Below are positions 48,716-57,066 of a stretch of 64,000 bases of DNA, in pieces. Below the pieces are notes generated by a model. That model saw only the letters and a list, made by a program, of their open reading frames with translations, searched no databases and was not told the DNA's origin. Source of the DNA: an uncultured Clostridia bacterium (lineage in GTDB: Bacteria; Bacillota; Clostridia; Oscillospirales; Acutalibacteraceae); NCBI GenBank assembly GCA_944383495.1, contig CALWPT010000023.1, positions 61,627-125,626 of the forward strand, read 5' to 3'. The position numbers and the translations under genes were made by a program. Every line of letters starts with the position of its first letter. Position 1 is the stretch's first letter.

Positions 48716-51304
48716 ATGAGTTCCAAAAGAAGGAAAAGAAGCTGGTCTCAGCGGGTCAGCAGTAAAATTGATTCGATCTTTTTTAAAAAGAAGGAAAAGG
48801 AAGAGCAGCCAAAGGTTGTGTTTTCCAAGGAATCTGACGCGGAACCCGAGCCGATCCCGGCGGAAGGGATCAACCTTTTTGATCAGAGCGCCGTCAGCAG
48901 CCTGAATCACCATAAAAAGAAAAAGCAACATAAAGGGGCCGCCTATGTTGGCCGGGTGGTGCTGTCTATATTTCTGATTGGCGTGATCACTACCTGTCTG
49001 GTGGCCGGCGCGTTTATGGTTTATGTTTTTGCGTTTATCGACGGAACTATGGATGTGGATCTCAATAACTTGGATTTAAACTATACTTCCATTATTTTCG
49101 TGAAAAATAAGGAAACCGGCGAGTACGAGGAAGCAAAGCGTCTCCATGGCGAAGAGAACCGCATCTGGGTATCGTTGTCCCAGATCCCCAAGGATTTGCA
49201 AAACGCGGTGGTATCAGTGGAGGACAAACGGTTTTTTGAACACGACGGGGTGGACTGGAAACGAACCTTTTCCGCCTTTGCCAATCTGTTTTTCCATTTT
49301 TACGATACGAAGCAGGGCGCTTCCACCATCACCCAGCAGCTGGTCAAGAACTTGACCGGGGATGACGACGTGACTATTCCCCGAAAAATTAAGGAAATTA
49401 TGCGCGCCCGGTATTTAGAAGGGAAATTCACGAAAGAGACCATTCTGGAATGCTATCTCAATACCATCCATCTTGGTCCCGGGCGGGATGGGGTGCAGGT
49501 AGCGGCCAATTCCATGTTTGACAAGGACGTAAGCGAGCTATCCTTGATCCAGTGCGCCTGCATCGCAGCTGTTATCAAAGCGCCGGACGGGGAATTTAAT
49601 CCTTACAGTCATCCGGAAAATAACAAGGAGCGAAGGGAATTTATTCTCAAAGAGATGCTGAACAACGGATATATCTCCGAGGATGAATACAACTATGCCC
49701 TGACAGACGACCTTGGGCTGGTGGATCCCAACGCGAAAAAGGATGACGACGAGGATGGTGAAACGGACAGCAGCGTCAATACCTACTTTGAAGACGCGAT
49801 CATTGAGGACGTGATCCAAGGCCTCATGGAGGAAGAGGGCTATACGTACGATTATGCCGAGGATATGATTTACAAGGGCGGCTATCAAATCTATTCCACC
49901 ATGGACGCGGACATTCAAAAAATAATTGATGACTTTGTAGCCGACGAATCCAACTTTATGAAGGTGGGGTCAGGAGAAACCCAGCCTCAGGCGGCTATGG
50001 TGATCATGGATTACGAGGGCCACATTGTAGGAATGATGGGCGGCCGCGGGGAAAAGACGCAAAACCGGTCTTTCAACTTTGCAACGATGGCCAAACGGCA
50101 GCCTGGTTCGAGTATGAAGCCCATCGGAGCCTATGCGCCAGCCCTGGAATATAATCTAATTACTTGGGGATCCACGATAGTGGATAAGCCCTATTTCAAG
50201 GTAGACGGATCTGATTGGCCCCGCAATTATAGCCGAAGCTACTCTTATGGAAGGGTGAGCATGGAATATGCGGTCAGCCGGTCCCTCAACACCATCCCTG
50301 CTTATTTGGTCAACAAGCTGGGAATCGACAGATCCTTTGAATTCGCCACCCAGCGCTTGGGCCTGAGCACCTTGGTGGAATCGCAGACCACCAAGGACGG
50401 TAAGGTGCTGTCGGATAAAAATCTGTCGGCGTTGGCTTTGGGCGGCACAACATATGGCGTTACGGTGCGGGACATGGCCGGGGCCTATGCTACCTTTGGC
50501 AATCTCGGAAAATATTATAAGCCTCTGACATATTCCAAGGTGGAGAAAAACAACGAAATTGTGTTGCAGCAAACGGAAACGCCGGAAATTGCTATGGCGG
50601 AGGAAACTGCTAATATCATGAACGAACTGCTGCAATCCGTTGTGGGGAGCGGCGGCACCGGTCGGGGGATTGACATGGGCGATATGCCGGTCTATGCTAA
50701 AACCGGCACCACCACGGATGAAAAAGATCGCTGGTTCATCGGCGGTACGCCCTATTATATAGCGGCATGCTGGTTTGGCTTTGAAAATCCGAAGCCCATG
50801 TATGTAAGCGGCAACCCGGCTATGCGGGTTTGGAGACCCATTATGCAGGAAATTCATGAGGATCTGGAGCTAAAGGATTTCCCACGGAGCGATAACTGCC
50901 TGTATATGCGGTACTGCACAGATTCCGGAATGCCGGCAACTGCGAACTGCTCCAACACCAAAATCGGCTGGTTCAAAACATCCAACCTTGCCTGTACCAC
51001 GCATGGCGGCAAAAAGCTGGATCCCCTGGATAAGCCGAAGCCGGTGGGATATACAGAGCCTACAACGAACAGAGACGACGATGACGGCAAAAAACCAACC
51101 GCAGCCGCCACCAAAACCACCTCGGCGCCTAAGACGACCGCTCCTGCTGCCGCGGGAACAACCGAGACAACAAGAACCTCGGCGGCTACCACACAGCGGA
51201 CAGAGCCTGTCACCACGGCGCCAATAACGACAACGGAGCCTCCGACAGAACCTACCACACAGCCGGTTATTCAGCCATCGTCGGCTACAGAGCCATCCAC
51301 CTGA
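48716..51304 (+). CDS. Class A penicillin-binding protein (PBP1A-type)
   Basis: 862 residues from the ATG at 48716. A basic cytoplasmic tail (about 75 residues) precedes a membrane anchor (about 80-105). The GT51 transglycosylase domain has catalytic Glu near 169 (VEDKRFFEHDGVDW) and GASTITQQLVKN. The transpeptidase domain has the SxxK Ser near 465 (PGSSMKP), SRSLN, and KTGTT near 662. The last 130 residues form a disordered Thr/Pro/Ala tail. It polymerises and crosslinks peptidoglycan. The SD (AAGGAG) is unusually far (13 nt) from the ATG. Confidence 0.96.
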   Translation: MSSKRRKRSWSQRVSSKIDSIFFKKKEKEEQPKVVFSKESDAEPEPIPAEGINLFDQSAVSSLNHHKKKKQHKGAAYVGRVVLSIFLIGVITTCLVAGAFMVYVFAFIDGTMDVDLNNLDLNYTSIIFVKNKETGEYEEAKRLHGEENRIWVSLSQIPKDLQNAVVSVEDKRFFEHDGVDWKRTFSAFANLFFHFYDTKQGASTITQQLVKNLTGDDDVTIPRKIKEIMRARYLEGKFTKETILECYLNTIHLGPGRDGVQVAANSMFDKDVSELSLIQCACIAAVIKAPDGEFNPYSHPENNKERREFILKEMLNNGYISEDEYNYALTDDLGLVDPNAKKDDDEDGETDSSVNTYFEDAIIEDVIQGLMEEEGYTYDYAEDMIYKGGYQIYSTMDADIQKIIDDFVADESNFMKVGSGETQPQAAMVIMDYEGHIVGMMGGRGEKTQNRSFNFATMAKRQPGSSMKPIGAYAPALEYNLITWGSTIVDKPYFKVDGSDWPRNYSRSYSYGRVSMEYAVSRSLNTIPAYLVNKLGIDRSFEFATQRLGLSTLVESQTTKDGKVLSDKNLSALALGGTTYGVTVRDMAGAYATFGNLGKYYKPLTYSKVEKNNEIVLQQTETPEIAMAEETANIMNELLQSVVGSGGTGRGIDMGDMPVYAKTGTTTDEKDRWFIGGTPYYIAACWFGFENPKPMYVSGNPAMRVWRPIMQEIHEDLELKDFPRSDNCLYMRYCTDSGMPATANCSNTKIGWFKTSNLACTTHGGKKLDPLDKPKPVGYTEPTTNRDDDDGKKPTAAATKTTSAPKTTAPAAAGTTETTRTSAATTQRTEPVTTAPITTTEPPTEPTTQPVIQPSSATEPST

Positions 51305-51311
51305 ATACGGC

Positions 51312-51340
51312 AAAAGGCCGGGCATATCGCCCGGCCTTTT
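51312..51340. terminator. Terminator after the PBP gene
   Basis: 12-bp AAAAGGCCGGGC/GCCCGGCCTTTT stem with a 5-nt loop. It serves convergent genes on both strands. Confidence 0.93.
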
Positions 51341-51377
51341 TGCTTCATTATTGTATTACCGCATGCTATCAAACCGC

Positions 51378-52637
51378 CTATATGACAAGCTGTCCACTTT
51401 CCAGCATGGACTTAGCTCCCAACAAAATGCCCATTTTTCCAGAATGAAAATTAAGCCCCCCCTGCAAATACGCCGCAAAAGGCTCCCGAATGGGCGCATC
51501 AGCCGACAGCTCGATTGAAGCCCCCATGGTAAAGGCCCCCGCCGCCATAATGATCTTATTATCATACCCTGGCATAAACCACGGCTGGGGGGTTACAAAG
51601 GCGTCCACCGGGGCGCCTTTCTGCATTCCCTGGCAGAAAGCCACCAGCGCTTCCTCACTGCCTAGGGTCACCGATTGAATAATATCAGACCTATAGCTAT
51701 CGAAGACGGGGTGCACCGCGTATCCCAGGTCACTGAACAGCGCCGCGGCAAACACGGCGGTTTTCAATGCCTCTCCCGTCACATGAGGGGCGTTAAAAAG
51801 GCCCATAAACAACTCCCGGCTGTGGCCTAGAGTGGCGCCCACTTCCCCACCGATGCCCGGCACGGTCATCCGGCAGGCGCACTGTTCCACCAAATCCGCC
51901 CGCCCGGCAATGTATCCCCCCGTTGGGGCGATGCCGCCGCCGGGATTCTTGATCAGAGATCCCGCCATTAAATCGGCTCCCACCTGGGTCGGCTCGTTTT
52001 TTTCCACGAATTCCCCGTAGCAATTATCCACCATAACAATGATTTTCGGGTCCACGGATTTTGCAATCTCGGCAATTTCCCCGATCTCCGCCACTGATAG
52101 GGATGGGCGCAGCGAATAGCCTCGGGAGCGCTGTATGTACAGCATTTTAGCATTGGAATTGAGGATTGCCATGGGCAGAAGTTCCTTGCGCACCCTGCCC
52201 TGAGCATCTAGGTCAACCTGCTTATACCGCACGCCCCATTCCGCCAGCGATCCACCGGGGCCGCTGATCACTCCCAGCAGCGTGTCGTATGGCTGGCCGG
52301 TGACGCAAAGCATGGTATCCCCTGGACGCAAAACGCCGAACAGCGCCACGGCGATGGCGTGGGTGCCGCAGACAAAATTGTGCCGGAACAAAGCCGCCTG
52401 CGCGCCGCAGATACCGGCAAACACCGTTTCCAGCGTTTCCCTGCCCCGGTCGCCGTAGCCATAGCCGGTCGTAGGAGCGAAATGGGCTTCGCTGACCCGG
52501 TTTTCAATAAACGCCGATAGAACTTTTTGCTGGTTGTATTCGATGATTTTATCCAATTGCGCAAAGACGGGGATGGCCTTTTGAGTCGCCCGATCCGCCG
52601 CCGATGCCAGCTTTTCCGGAATATTGAAAAAATCCAT
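51378..52637 (-). CDS. Methionine gamma-lyase family protein (PF06838)
   Basis: 419 residues from the ATG at 52637, 10 nt after AGAAAGG. A fold type I PLP protein once called aluminium-resistance protein (YnbB type). Features: TTGYGYGDRGRETLE, RHNFVCGTHAIAVALFG, VDNCYGEFVE, and the likely PLP lysine in AGSLIKNPGGGIAPTGGY. Cys-S-conjugate or methionine lyase activity is inferred from family only. It is 18 bp downstream of the GNAT gene. Confidence 0.9.
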   Translation of the reverse strand: MDFFNIPEKLASAADRATQKAIPVFAQLDKIIEYNQQKVLSAFIENRVSEAHFAPTTGYGYGDRGRETLETVFAGICGAQAALFRHNFVCGTHAIAVALFGVLRPGDTMLCVTGQPYDTLLGVISGPGGSLAEWGVRYKQVDLDAQGRVRKELLPMAILNSNAKMLYIQRSRGYSLRPSLSVAEIGEIAEIAKSVDPKIIVMVDNCYGEFVEKNEPTQVGADLMAGSLIKNPGGGIAPTGGYIAGRADLVEQCACRMTVPGIGGEVGATLGHSRELFMGLFNAPHVTGEALKTAVFAAALFSDLGYAVHPVFDSYRSDIIQSVTLGSEEALVAFCQGMQKGAPVDAFVTPQPWFMPGYDNKIIMAAGAFTMGASIELSADAPIREPFAAYLQGGLNFHSGKMGILLGAKSMLESGQLVI

Positions 52638-52655
52638 GGTGGTCATGCCTTTCTG

Positions 52656-53405
52656 TTAATCGAAATCGTTTTGCGCTCTTTTCATTGCCAGCCGGTAAAA
52701 GCGGCCTGCATCCTGAAAGCCTATCCGCCGGTAAAATACCGCAAGCCTGTCGCTGCATAAAAGATAGACCCTTTTCCCTTCCACCGCCAGTTCTCTCACC
52801 AAGTGGGAAACGAGAGCTTGTCCCAGTCCCTTCCCGCGGTACCCAGGCAGTACAGCAACCCCGGAGACCACCGCCGCACCGGGAATCTCCGCCCCCGTCA
52901 GCGCCACGGCAGCCCAACGGCCGCCGGCCTGCACGCCCCGGATCCTGCCGCATCCATGCCGAAGCCTGTGGCTTGTATCCAGATAAAAGCTTTCCCAGTC
53001 GGGCGGCAAGACAACCCCGCCGCACTGGACAAGCACTTCATACGCTTCCCGAGCCCCGCAGGGAAGGGCTGGAGCATCCAAAGAATGGATTTTCGGCGCG
53101 GTTTCCAAGGACAGAACCGTTCCCTCCTCCGCCATGGGAAGGGCCAGCCCTTCCCCGCATAGTAGGGTTTGTCCTTCTATATAAGACAAAAATAAAAGCA
53201 GTTCGTTCGGATCCTGCGGCGTGCCCAGAAGGGTCAGTTCTCCATCCAGCCGGGATAATAAACAGGCCTCTCCCGCCTGCCAAACCTGAAAAAAAGCGCG
53301 ATTCAATCCATAAGCCCGCACATGGCCCGCAATCCGGGTTCCAAAAAGCGACTGCTCGCAAAGCCGGTCCAGCGCCTCATCCCACCGGGTCAGCAGCCGG
53401 ATCAT
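52656..53405 (-). CDS. GNAT-family N-acetyltransferase (two-domain)
   Basis: 249 residues from the ATG at 53405, whose ATGA overlaps the stop of the M42 gene. A divergent N-terminal half precedes a clear GNAT domain with the acetyl-CoA loop VAVLPGYRGKGLGQALVSHLV and the C-terminal CSDRLAVFYRRIGFQDAG. Substrate unknown. It is translationally coupled to the M42 peptidases, suggesting peptide or amino acid chemistry. Confidence 0.85.
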   Translation of the reverse strand: MIRLLTRWDEALDRLCEQSLFGTRIAGHVRAYGLNRAFFQVWQAGEACLLSRLDGELTLLGTPQDPNELLLFLSYIEGQTLLCGEGLALPMAEEGTVLSLETAPKIHSLDAPALPCGAREAYEVLVQCGGVVLPPDWESFYLDTSHRLRHGCGRIRGVQAGGRWAAVALTGAEIPGAAVVSGVAVLPGYRGKGLGQALVSHLVRELAVEGKRVYLLCSDRLAVFYRRIGFQDAGRFYRLAMKRAQNDFD

Positions 53406-54409
53406 TCCGCCATGCGGGCCGCCATTACGGGGAGCAGCGAGGACAGAGCCGCGATGTCCCGCACATCGGCCATGCCATAGGGCCCGTGGAGGTACCGGCA
53501 AGGTATGGACAGCGCCAGCGTCCGCACCCCGCCTTTGTTCACGTGAATCGCCTGGGCGTTGTTGCCGCCGGTTGCCGCCGCCTTGGGCTGGACGGGAATC
53601 CCCGCCTTTTCCGCTTCTGCAAAGCATAGGCTGTAAAGCTCTCTGTCGTAGCAGGTCCCACCGTCCAGAAAGGATACCGCAGGGCCGTTTCCCAGCAAAC
53701 AGACGCGCTTTCCCTCCTCCACGCCGGGAATATCTGCCGCCGTGGTGGTTTCCACTACCACCGCACAGTCCGGATCCACTGAAAATGCCGCGGTTTTCGC
53801 ACCCCGGGTACCCAGTTCCTCCTGCACGGAAAAGGAAAACCACAGATCATAAGGCTGCTCTTTCCCAATCATCTCCATCAGCAAAGCACAGCCAATCCGA
53901 TCATCCAACGCTTTTCCTGTTATTTTATCACCTAAACGCAGGAAACGACTGTCGAAAACCGCCGTTTCTCCTATTAAATTCCAATTCAGCGCTTCTTCTT
54001 TGTCTTTTGCTCCTATGTCGATTAACAAGCCGGCAGCCGAACTAGGCTTGCGGCGCTCCTCTTCATCCATTAAATGCACCGGCTTAACGCCGATGACCCC
54101 GTATCGGTTTCCCACCTTTACCCTTCTGCCGTGAAGCACCTTCGGATCAATCCCCCCCGCTGTGGCAAACCGCAGCAGACCGCTGTCCGTCACACCGGTG
54201 ATAAACAGGCCGACTTCGTCCATGTGCGCATCCAACAGCACACGACGGCGGGGACGGGCCGCGCCCTTTTTAAAAGCGATCAGGTTCCCCAGCGGATCGG
54301 TTTTCACCTCACAATGAGAAGCGATTTCTTGTTCAATAAACGCCCGTACCGCGTCCTCCCGGCCCGAAACGCCGGGCAAGGCGCACAGTGCCTCGATCCG
54401 GTCAATCAC
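53402..54409 (-). CDS. M42-family metallopeptidase (copy 1)
   Basis: 335 residues from a GTG at 54409 (MIDRIEALCALPGVSGRED); the GTG overlaps the stop of the upstream M42 gene by 8 bp. Co-catalytic metal site residues: LLDAHMDEVG (His, Asp), ALDDRIGC (Asp), VQEELGTRGA (Glu-Glu), VVETTTAAD and a C-terminal SIPCRYLHGPYG (His). M42 enzymes are large dodecameric aminopeptidases acting on short cytosolic peptides. Confidence 0.93.
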   Translation of the reverse strand: MIDRIEALCALPGVSGREDAVRAFIEQEIASHCEVKTDPLGNLIAFKKGAARPRRRVLLDAHMDEVGLFITGVTDSGLLRFATAGGIDPKVLHGRRVKVGNRYGVIGVKPVHLMDEEERRKPSSAAGLLIDIGAKDKEEALNWNLIGETAVFDSRFLRLGDKITGKALDDRIGCALLMEMIGKEQPYDLWFSFSVQEELGTRGAKTAAFSVDPDCAVVVETTTAADIPGVEEGKRVCLLGNGPAVSFLDGGTCYDRELYSLCFAEAEKAGIPVQPKAAATGGNNAQAIHVNKGGVRTLALSIPCRYLHGPYGMADVRDIAALSSLLPVMAARMAE

Positions 54410-55409
54410 AGCGCCTTCCTCCTTCCAGCAAATACGCGCAAAAAAGCCGGCAGCAGCTTTCCAGGTCTTTTTCGTCCAAAACCTCCACCGGGGAATGCAT
54501 ATTCCGCAGCGGGATGGACACAAGTCCCGACGGCACGCCCCGTCCTGCGACGGTAATAGCGTCCGCGTCAGTGGAGGTTTTGCCCCCCATTCCCTCCAGC
54601 TGATAGGGAAGCTTCTCCCGTTTTGCAAGGGCGATCAGACGCTGGGTTATCCCCCGATCCAGCACAGGAGCCACGCCGATCATCGGCCCCTCTCCCAGCT
54701 TACCACATTGGTGGGCCGGCACTCCCTCATAATCTCCAAAGGATACGTCGACAGCCAGCGCTTGGTCAGGCTGCTCTGCAAAGCCGGCAATTTTTGCCCC
54801 TTGGCATCCCAGTTCCTCCATGGCGGTGAAAGCAAACACCACACGGCAGGGAAGCTTCTCGTTTGCCAGCCGCTTAGCCGTTTCCAACAGCACCGCGCAT
54901 CCGGCCCGGTCGTCAAAGGATCGGCCGGTGCACAGTCCGTTTTCCAGCTCGGCCGGATCCATGTCGTATGTGACCCGGTCACCAGGAAAGATCAGCTGTT
55001 TCACCTCTTCTGCCGGCAGGCCCGTGTCCAGGTACAGCTGATCAAACGAGGGAAAAGGCTCGTCCTTTTTGCTCAAATGGGGCGGCGTGGCGCACACCAC
55101 AGCCGGAACTGCCCGCTTTCCGTGAACCGTCAGTAAATTTCCCGGCAGAGCCCGCACATCCGGGCTGCCGGTTTTCGCCGCCTGCAAAAAGCCCTCCTTG
55201 GTAATATGGGTAACGGTTAACCCCACCTGGTCCAGATGGGCGGCCAGCAAAATGGTTGTTTCTCCTTCGCCCATAACGGCGCGCACGCCGCCCAGCGGGT
55301 CTATTTCTCCTCTCGCGCAAGCGGGAAGCAGGCCGAGAATGACCTTTGCCGCCCCCCGCTGCCCCGCAACCCCATCCGCCCGGGATAGGGCAAATAAAAG
55401 CTCCTTCAT
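54402..55409 (-). CDS. M42-family metallopeptidase (copy 2)
   Basis: 335 residues from the ATG at 55409 (MKELLFALSRADGVAGQRG). Same family as the next gene: LLAAHLDQVG, SFDDRAGCAVL, AMEELGCQGAK, VDVSFGD and SIPLRNMHSPVEV. The two proteins are clearly diverged, so this is an old duplication or two specificities rather than a recent repeat. The order is copy 2, copy 1, GNAT, all overlapping. Confidence 0.93.
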   Translation of the reverse strand: MKELLFALSRADGVAGQRGAAKVILGLLPACARGEIDPLGGVRAVMGEGETTILLAAHLDQVGLTVTHITKEGFLQAAKTGSPDVRALPGNLLTVHGKRAVPAVVCATPPHLSKKDEPFPSFDQLYLDTGLPAEEVKQLIFPGDRVTYDMDPAELENGLCTGRSFDDRAGCAVLLETAKRLANEKLPCRVVFAFTAMEELGCQGAKIAGFAEQPDQALAVDVSFGDYEGVPAHQCGKLGEGPMIGVAPVLDRGITQRLIALAKREKLPYQLEGMGGKTSTDADAITVAGRGVPSGLVSIPLRNMHSPVEVLDEKDLESCCRLFCAYLLEGGRRCD

Positions 55410-55578
55410 TGATTTGACCATTCCTTTTCTGCTGTTTATCAAAGACTCTTTGACGGATGCTCCCCGCCCGCCTTTCGCTGTCTTCGCTACTGTCTTCGGC
55501 AAATGCAAAGCGATCAAAACGCTCCCAGAGCGGCAATTGCAGCCTAATTTTTCAACGTTTCCGCCTGCCGCAGCTTTT

Positions 55579-56970
55579 TTACGACAGCTCCTGCACTATT
55601 TTTTTAAAATGCCGCCCCCGCGCCTCAAAGTTGGGATATTTGTCAAAGCTGGCGCAGGCGGGACTCAAGGTTACCACATCTCCCGGCCGGGCCTTCTCCC
55701 TGGCTAGCTGAACCGCTTCCTGCATGGAGCCTGCCCGTACAATCTCCAGCCGGCTTGTATGATAATTTTTTGCCTGTTTAACGGCAGCCTCAATTGCATC
55801 TGCCGTCGCTCCCATTAAAATCAGCACCCGCACCCGGTCGTTCACCAGCTCCGCCATCGGGGAAAAGGGAATTTTTTTATCATACCCCCCCATGATGACG
55901 ACCATGGGCTCCCGAAAAGCCCGCAGGCCTGCCATGACCCGCGTGGGGCTGGTGGCGATGGAGTCGTTGTAATACCGCACGCCGGAAAGCTCCCGAACAA
56001 ATTCGATCCGGTGCTCTACCCCACCGAAGGTCTCAGCAACCTGCACGATTTGCTCTGGCGTGACAATGCCCCAAACTGCCGTCATAGCCGCCAGATAATT
56101 TTCCACGTTATGATCGCCGGGCAACTTGATGCTGGAGGCCTTCATGATGGGCGTCACCCTCTCGTCCATAACATGGCAGAGCATTCCGTCCTCCCGCAGA
56201 AAACATCCCCGCCGCGGCTGGGACAGGCGGGAAAATTCCCGCAGCCTACCCCGGACGGTGGGCGCAAACGACCTCGTAACGTCGTTGTCCCGGTTCAGCA
56301 CCGCCACGCCGAAAGCGGTTTGGTGCCGCAGCAGGTTCAGCTTGGCGTCAATATATTCCTCCATGGTGCCGTGAACATCCAAATGGTTGGGCGACACATT
56401 GGTAATCACACCAATATCCGGGCTTTTCCGCATGGAAATCAGCTGGAAGGAGGATAACTCTACCACGGCAAAATCCTCCGGCTGGATTTCATCAATGCGG
56501 GGCAAAAGCGGAAATCCAAGATTTCCGCCCAAAAAGACCCGTTTTCCCGCCGCCTTCAGCATTTCCGCTATAACAGAGGTGGTGGTGGATTTTCCATCCG
56601 ATCCGGTGACGGCAATGATCTTGCAAGGGCACAGGTCGAAAAACACCTCCATTTCCGAGGTGACAATCATATCCTGCTCCCGCAGCATGGTGATCTCAGC
56701 GCGGTTGAAGTAAAACCCCGGCGTGCGGAACACCACGTCGGCCTTCAGCCCGGTCAGGTACTCTGGCCCCAGCCGCAGTTCAATACCGGACAGATCAATT
56801 CCCGCCAATGCCTGAGAAAGGGCAGCGCGATCCCGCTTGTCACATGCAATCACCCGCGCGCCATGATCGGAAAACTGGCGCAGAAGCGGGAGGTGGCTGA
56901 CCCCCAGACCAATAAACGCCACTTTTTTCCCTTTGATTTCCTTCCAAAACCGGCTGACAGCCGCTTCCAT
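55579..56970 (-). CDS. murD: UDP-N-acetylmuramoylalanine-D-glutamate ligase
   Basis: 463 residues from the ATG at 56970, nine bases after GGGGAG. A Mur ligase adding D-Glu to UDP-MurNAc-L-Ala. It has the Rossmann N-domain (VAFIGLGVSHLPLL), ATP site TGSDGKSTTTSVI, LSSFQL, ITNVSPNHLDVHGTMEEY, and RVMAGLRAF. It stands alone, away from a dcw cluster, with its own promoter and a leader hairpin. Confidence 0.96.
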   Translation of the reverse strand: MEAAVSRFWKEIKGKKVAFIGLGVSHLPLLRQFSDHGARVIACDKRDRAALSQALAGIDLSGIELRLGPEYLTGLKADVVFRTPGFYFNRAEITMLREQDMIVTSEMEVFFDLCPCKIIAVTGSDGKSTTTSVIAEMLKAAGKRVFLGGNLGFPLLPRIDEIQPEDFAVVELSSFQLISMRKSPDIGVITNVSPNHLDVHGTMEEYIDAKLNLLRHQTAFGVAVLNRDNDVTRSFAPTVRGRLREFSRLSQPRRGCFLREDGMLCHVMDERVTPIMKASSIKLPGDHNVENYLAAMTAVWGIVTPEQIVQVAETFGGVEHRIEFVRELSGVRYYNDSIATSPTRVMAGLRAFREPMVVIMGGYDKKIPFSPMAELVNDRVRVLILMGATADAIEAAVKQAKNYHTSRLEIVRAGSMQEAVQLAREKARPGDVVTLSPACASFDKYPNFEARGRHFKKIVQELS

Positions 56971-56994
56971 ACCCATCAGCTCCCCGCATAAAAT

Positions 56995-57018
56995 AGGGAT
57001 GGCATTGCCGCCATCCCT
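56995..57018 (-). terminator. Hairpin in the murD leader
   Basis: AGGGATGG/CCATCCCT stem followed by ATTTTA on the minus strand. It lies downstream of the murD promoter (57038-57066) and before the murD SD, so it can end sbcDC read-through and also act as an attenuator for murD itself. Confidence 0.6.
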
Positions 57019-57037
57019 TTTGTTCGCAGCTTACTAT

Positions 57038-57066
57038 ATTATATCGTTTTTTTCTTCCAATATCAA
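57038..57066 (-). promoter_or_regulatory. Promoter of murD
   Basis: Minus strand: TTGATA (57066-57061), 17 bp, TATAAT (57043-57038). The -35 overlaps the sbcC stop codon. Confidence 0.8.

Noticed and set aside
50854..51325. Two reverse-strand ORFs rich in Gly/Val/Arg or Cys
   Set aside because: They are complements of the Thr/Pro-rich tail of the PBP gene and lack start signals.
53406..53843. N-terminal extension of the GNAT gene at 52656
   Set aside because: The extra 146 codons are out-of-frame DNA of the M42 peptidase gene; the ATGA overlap at 53405 gives the natural start.
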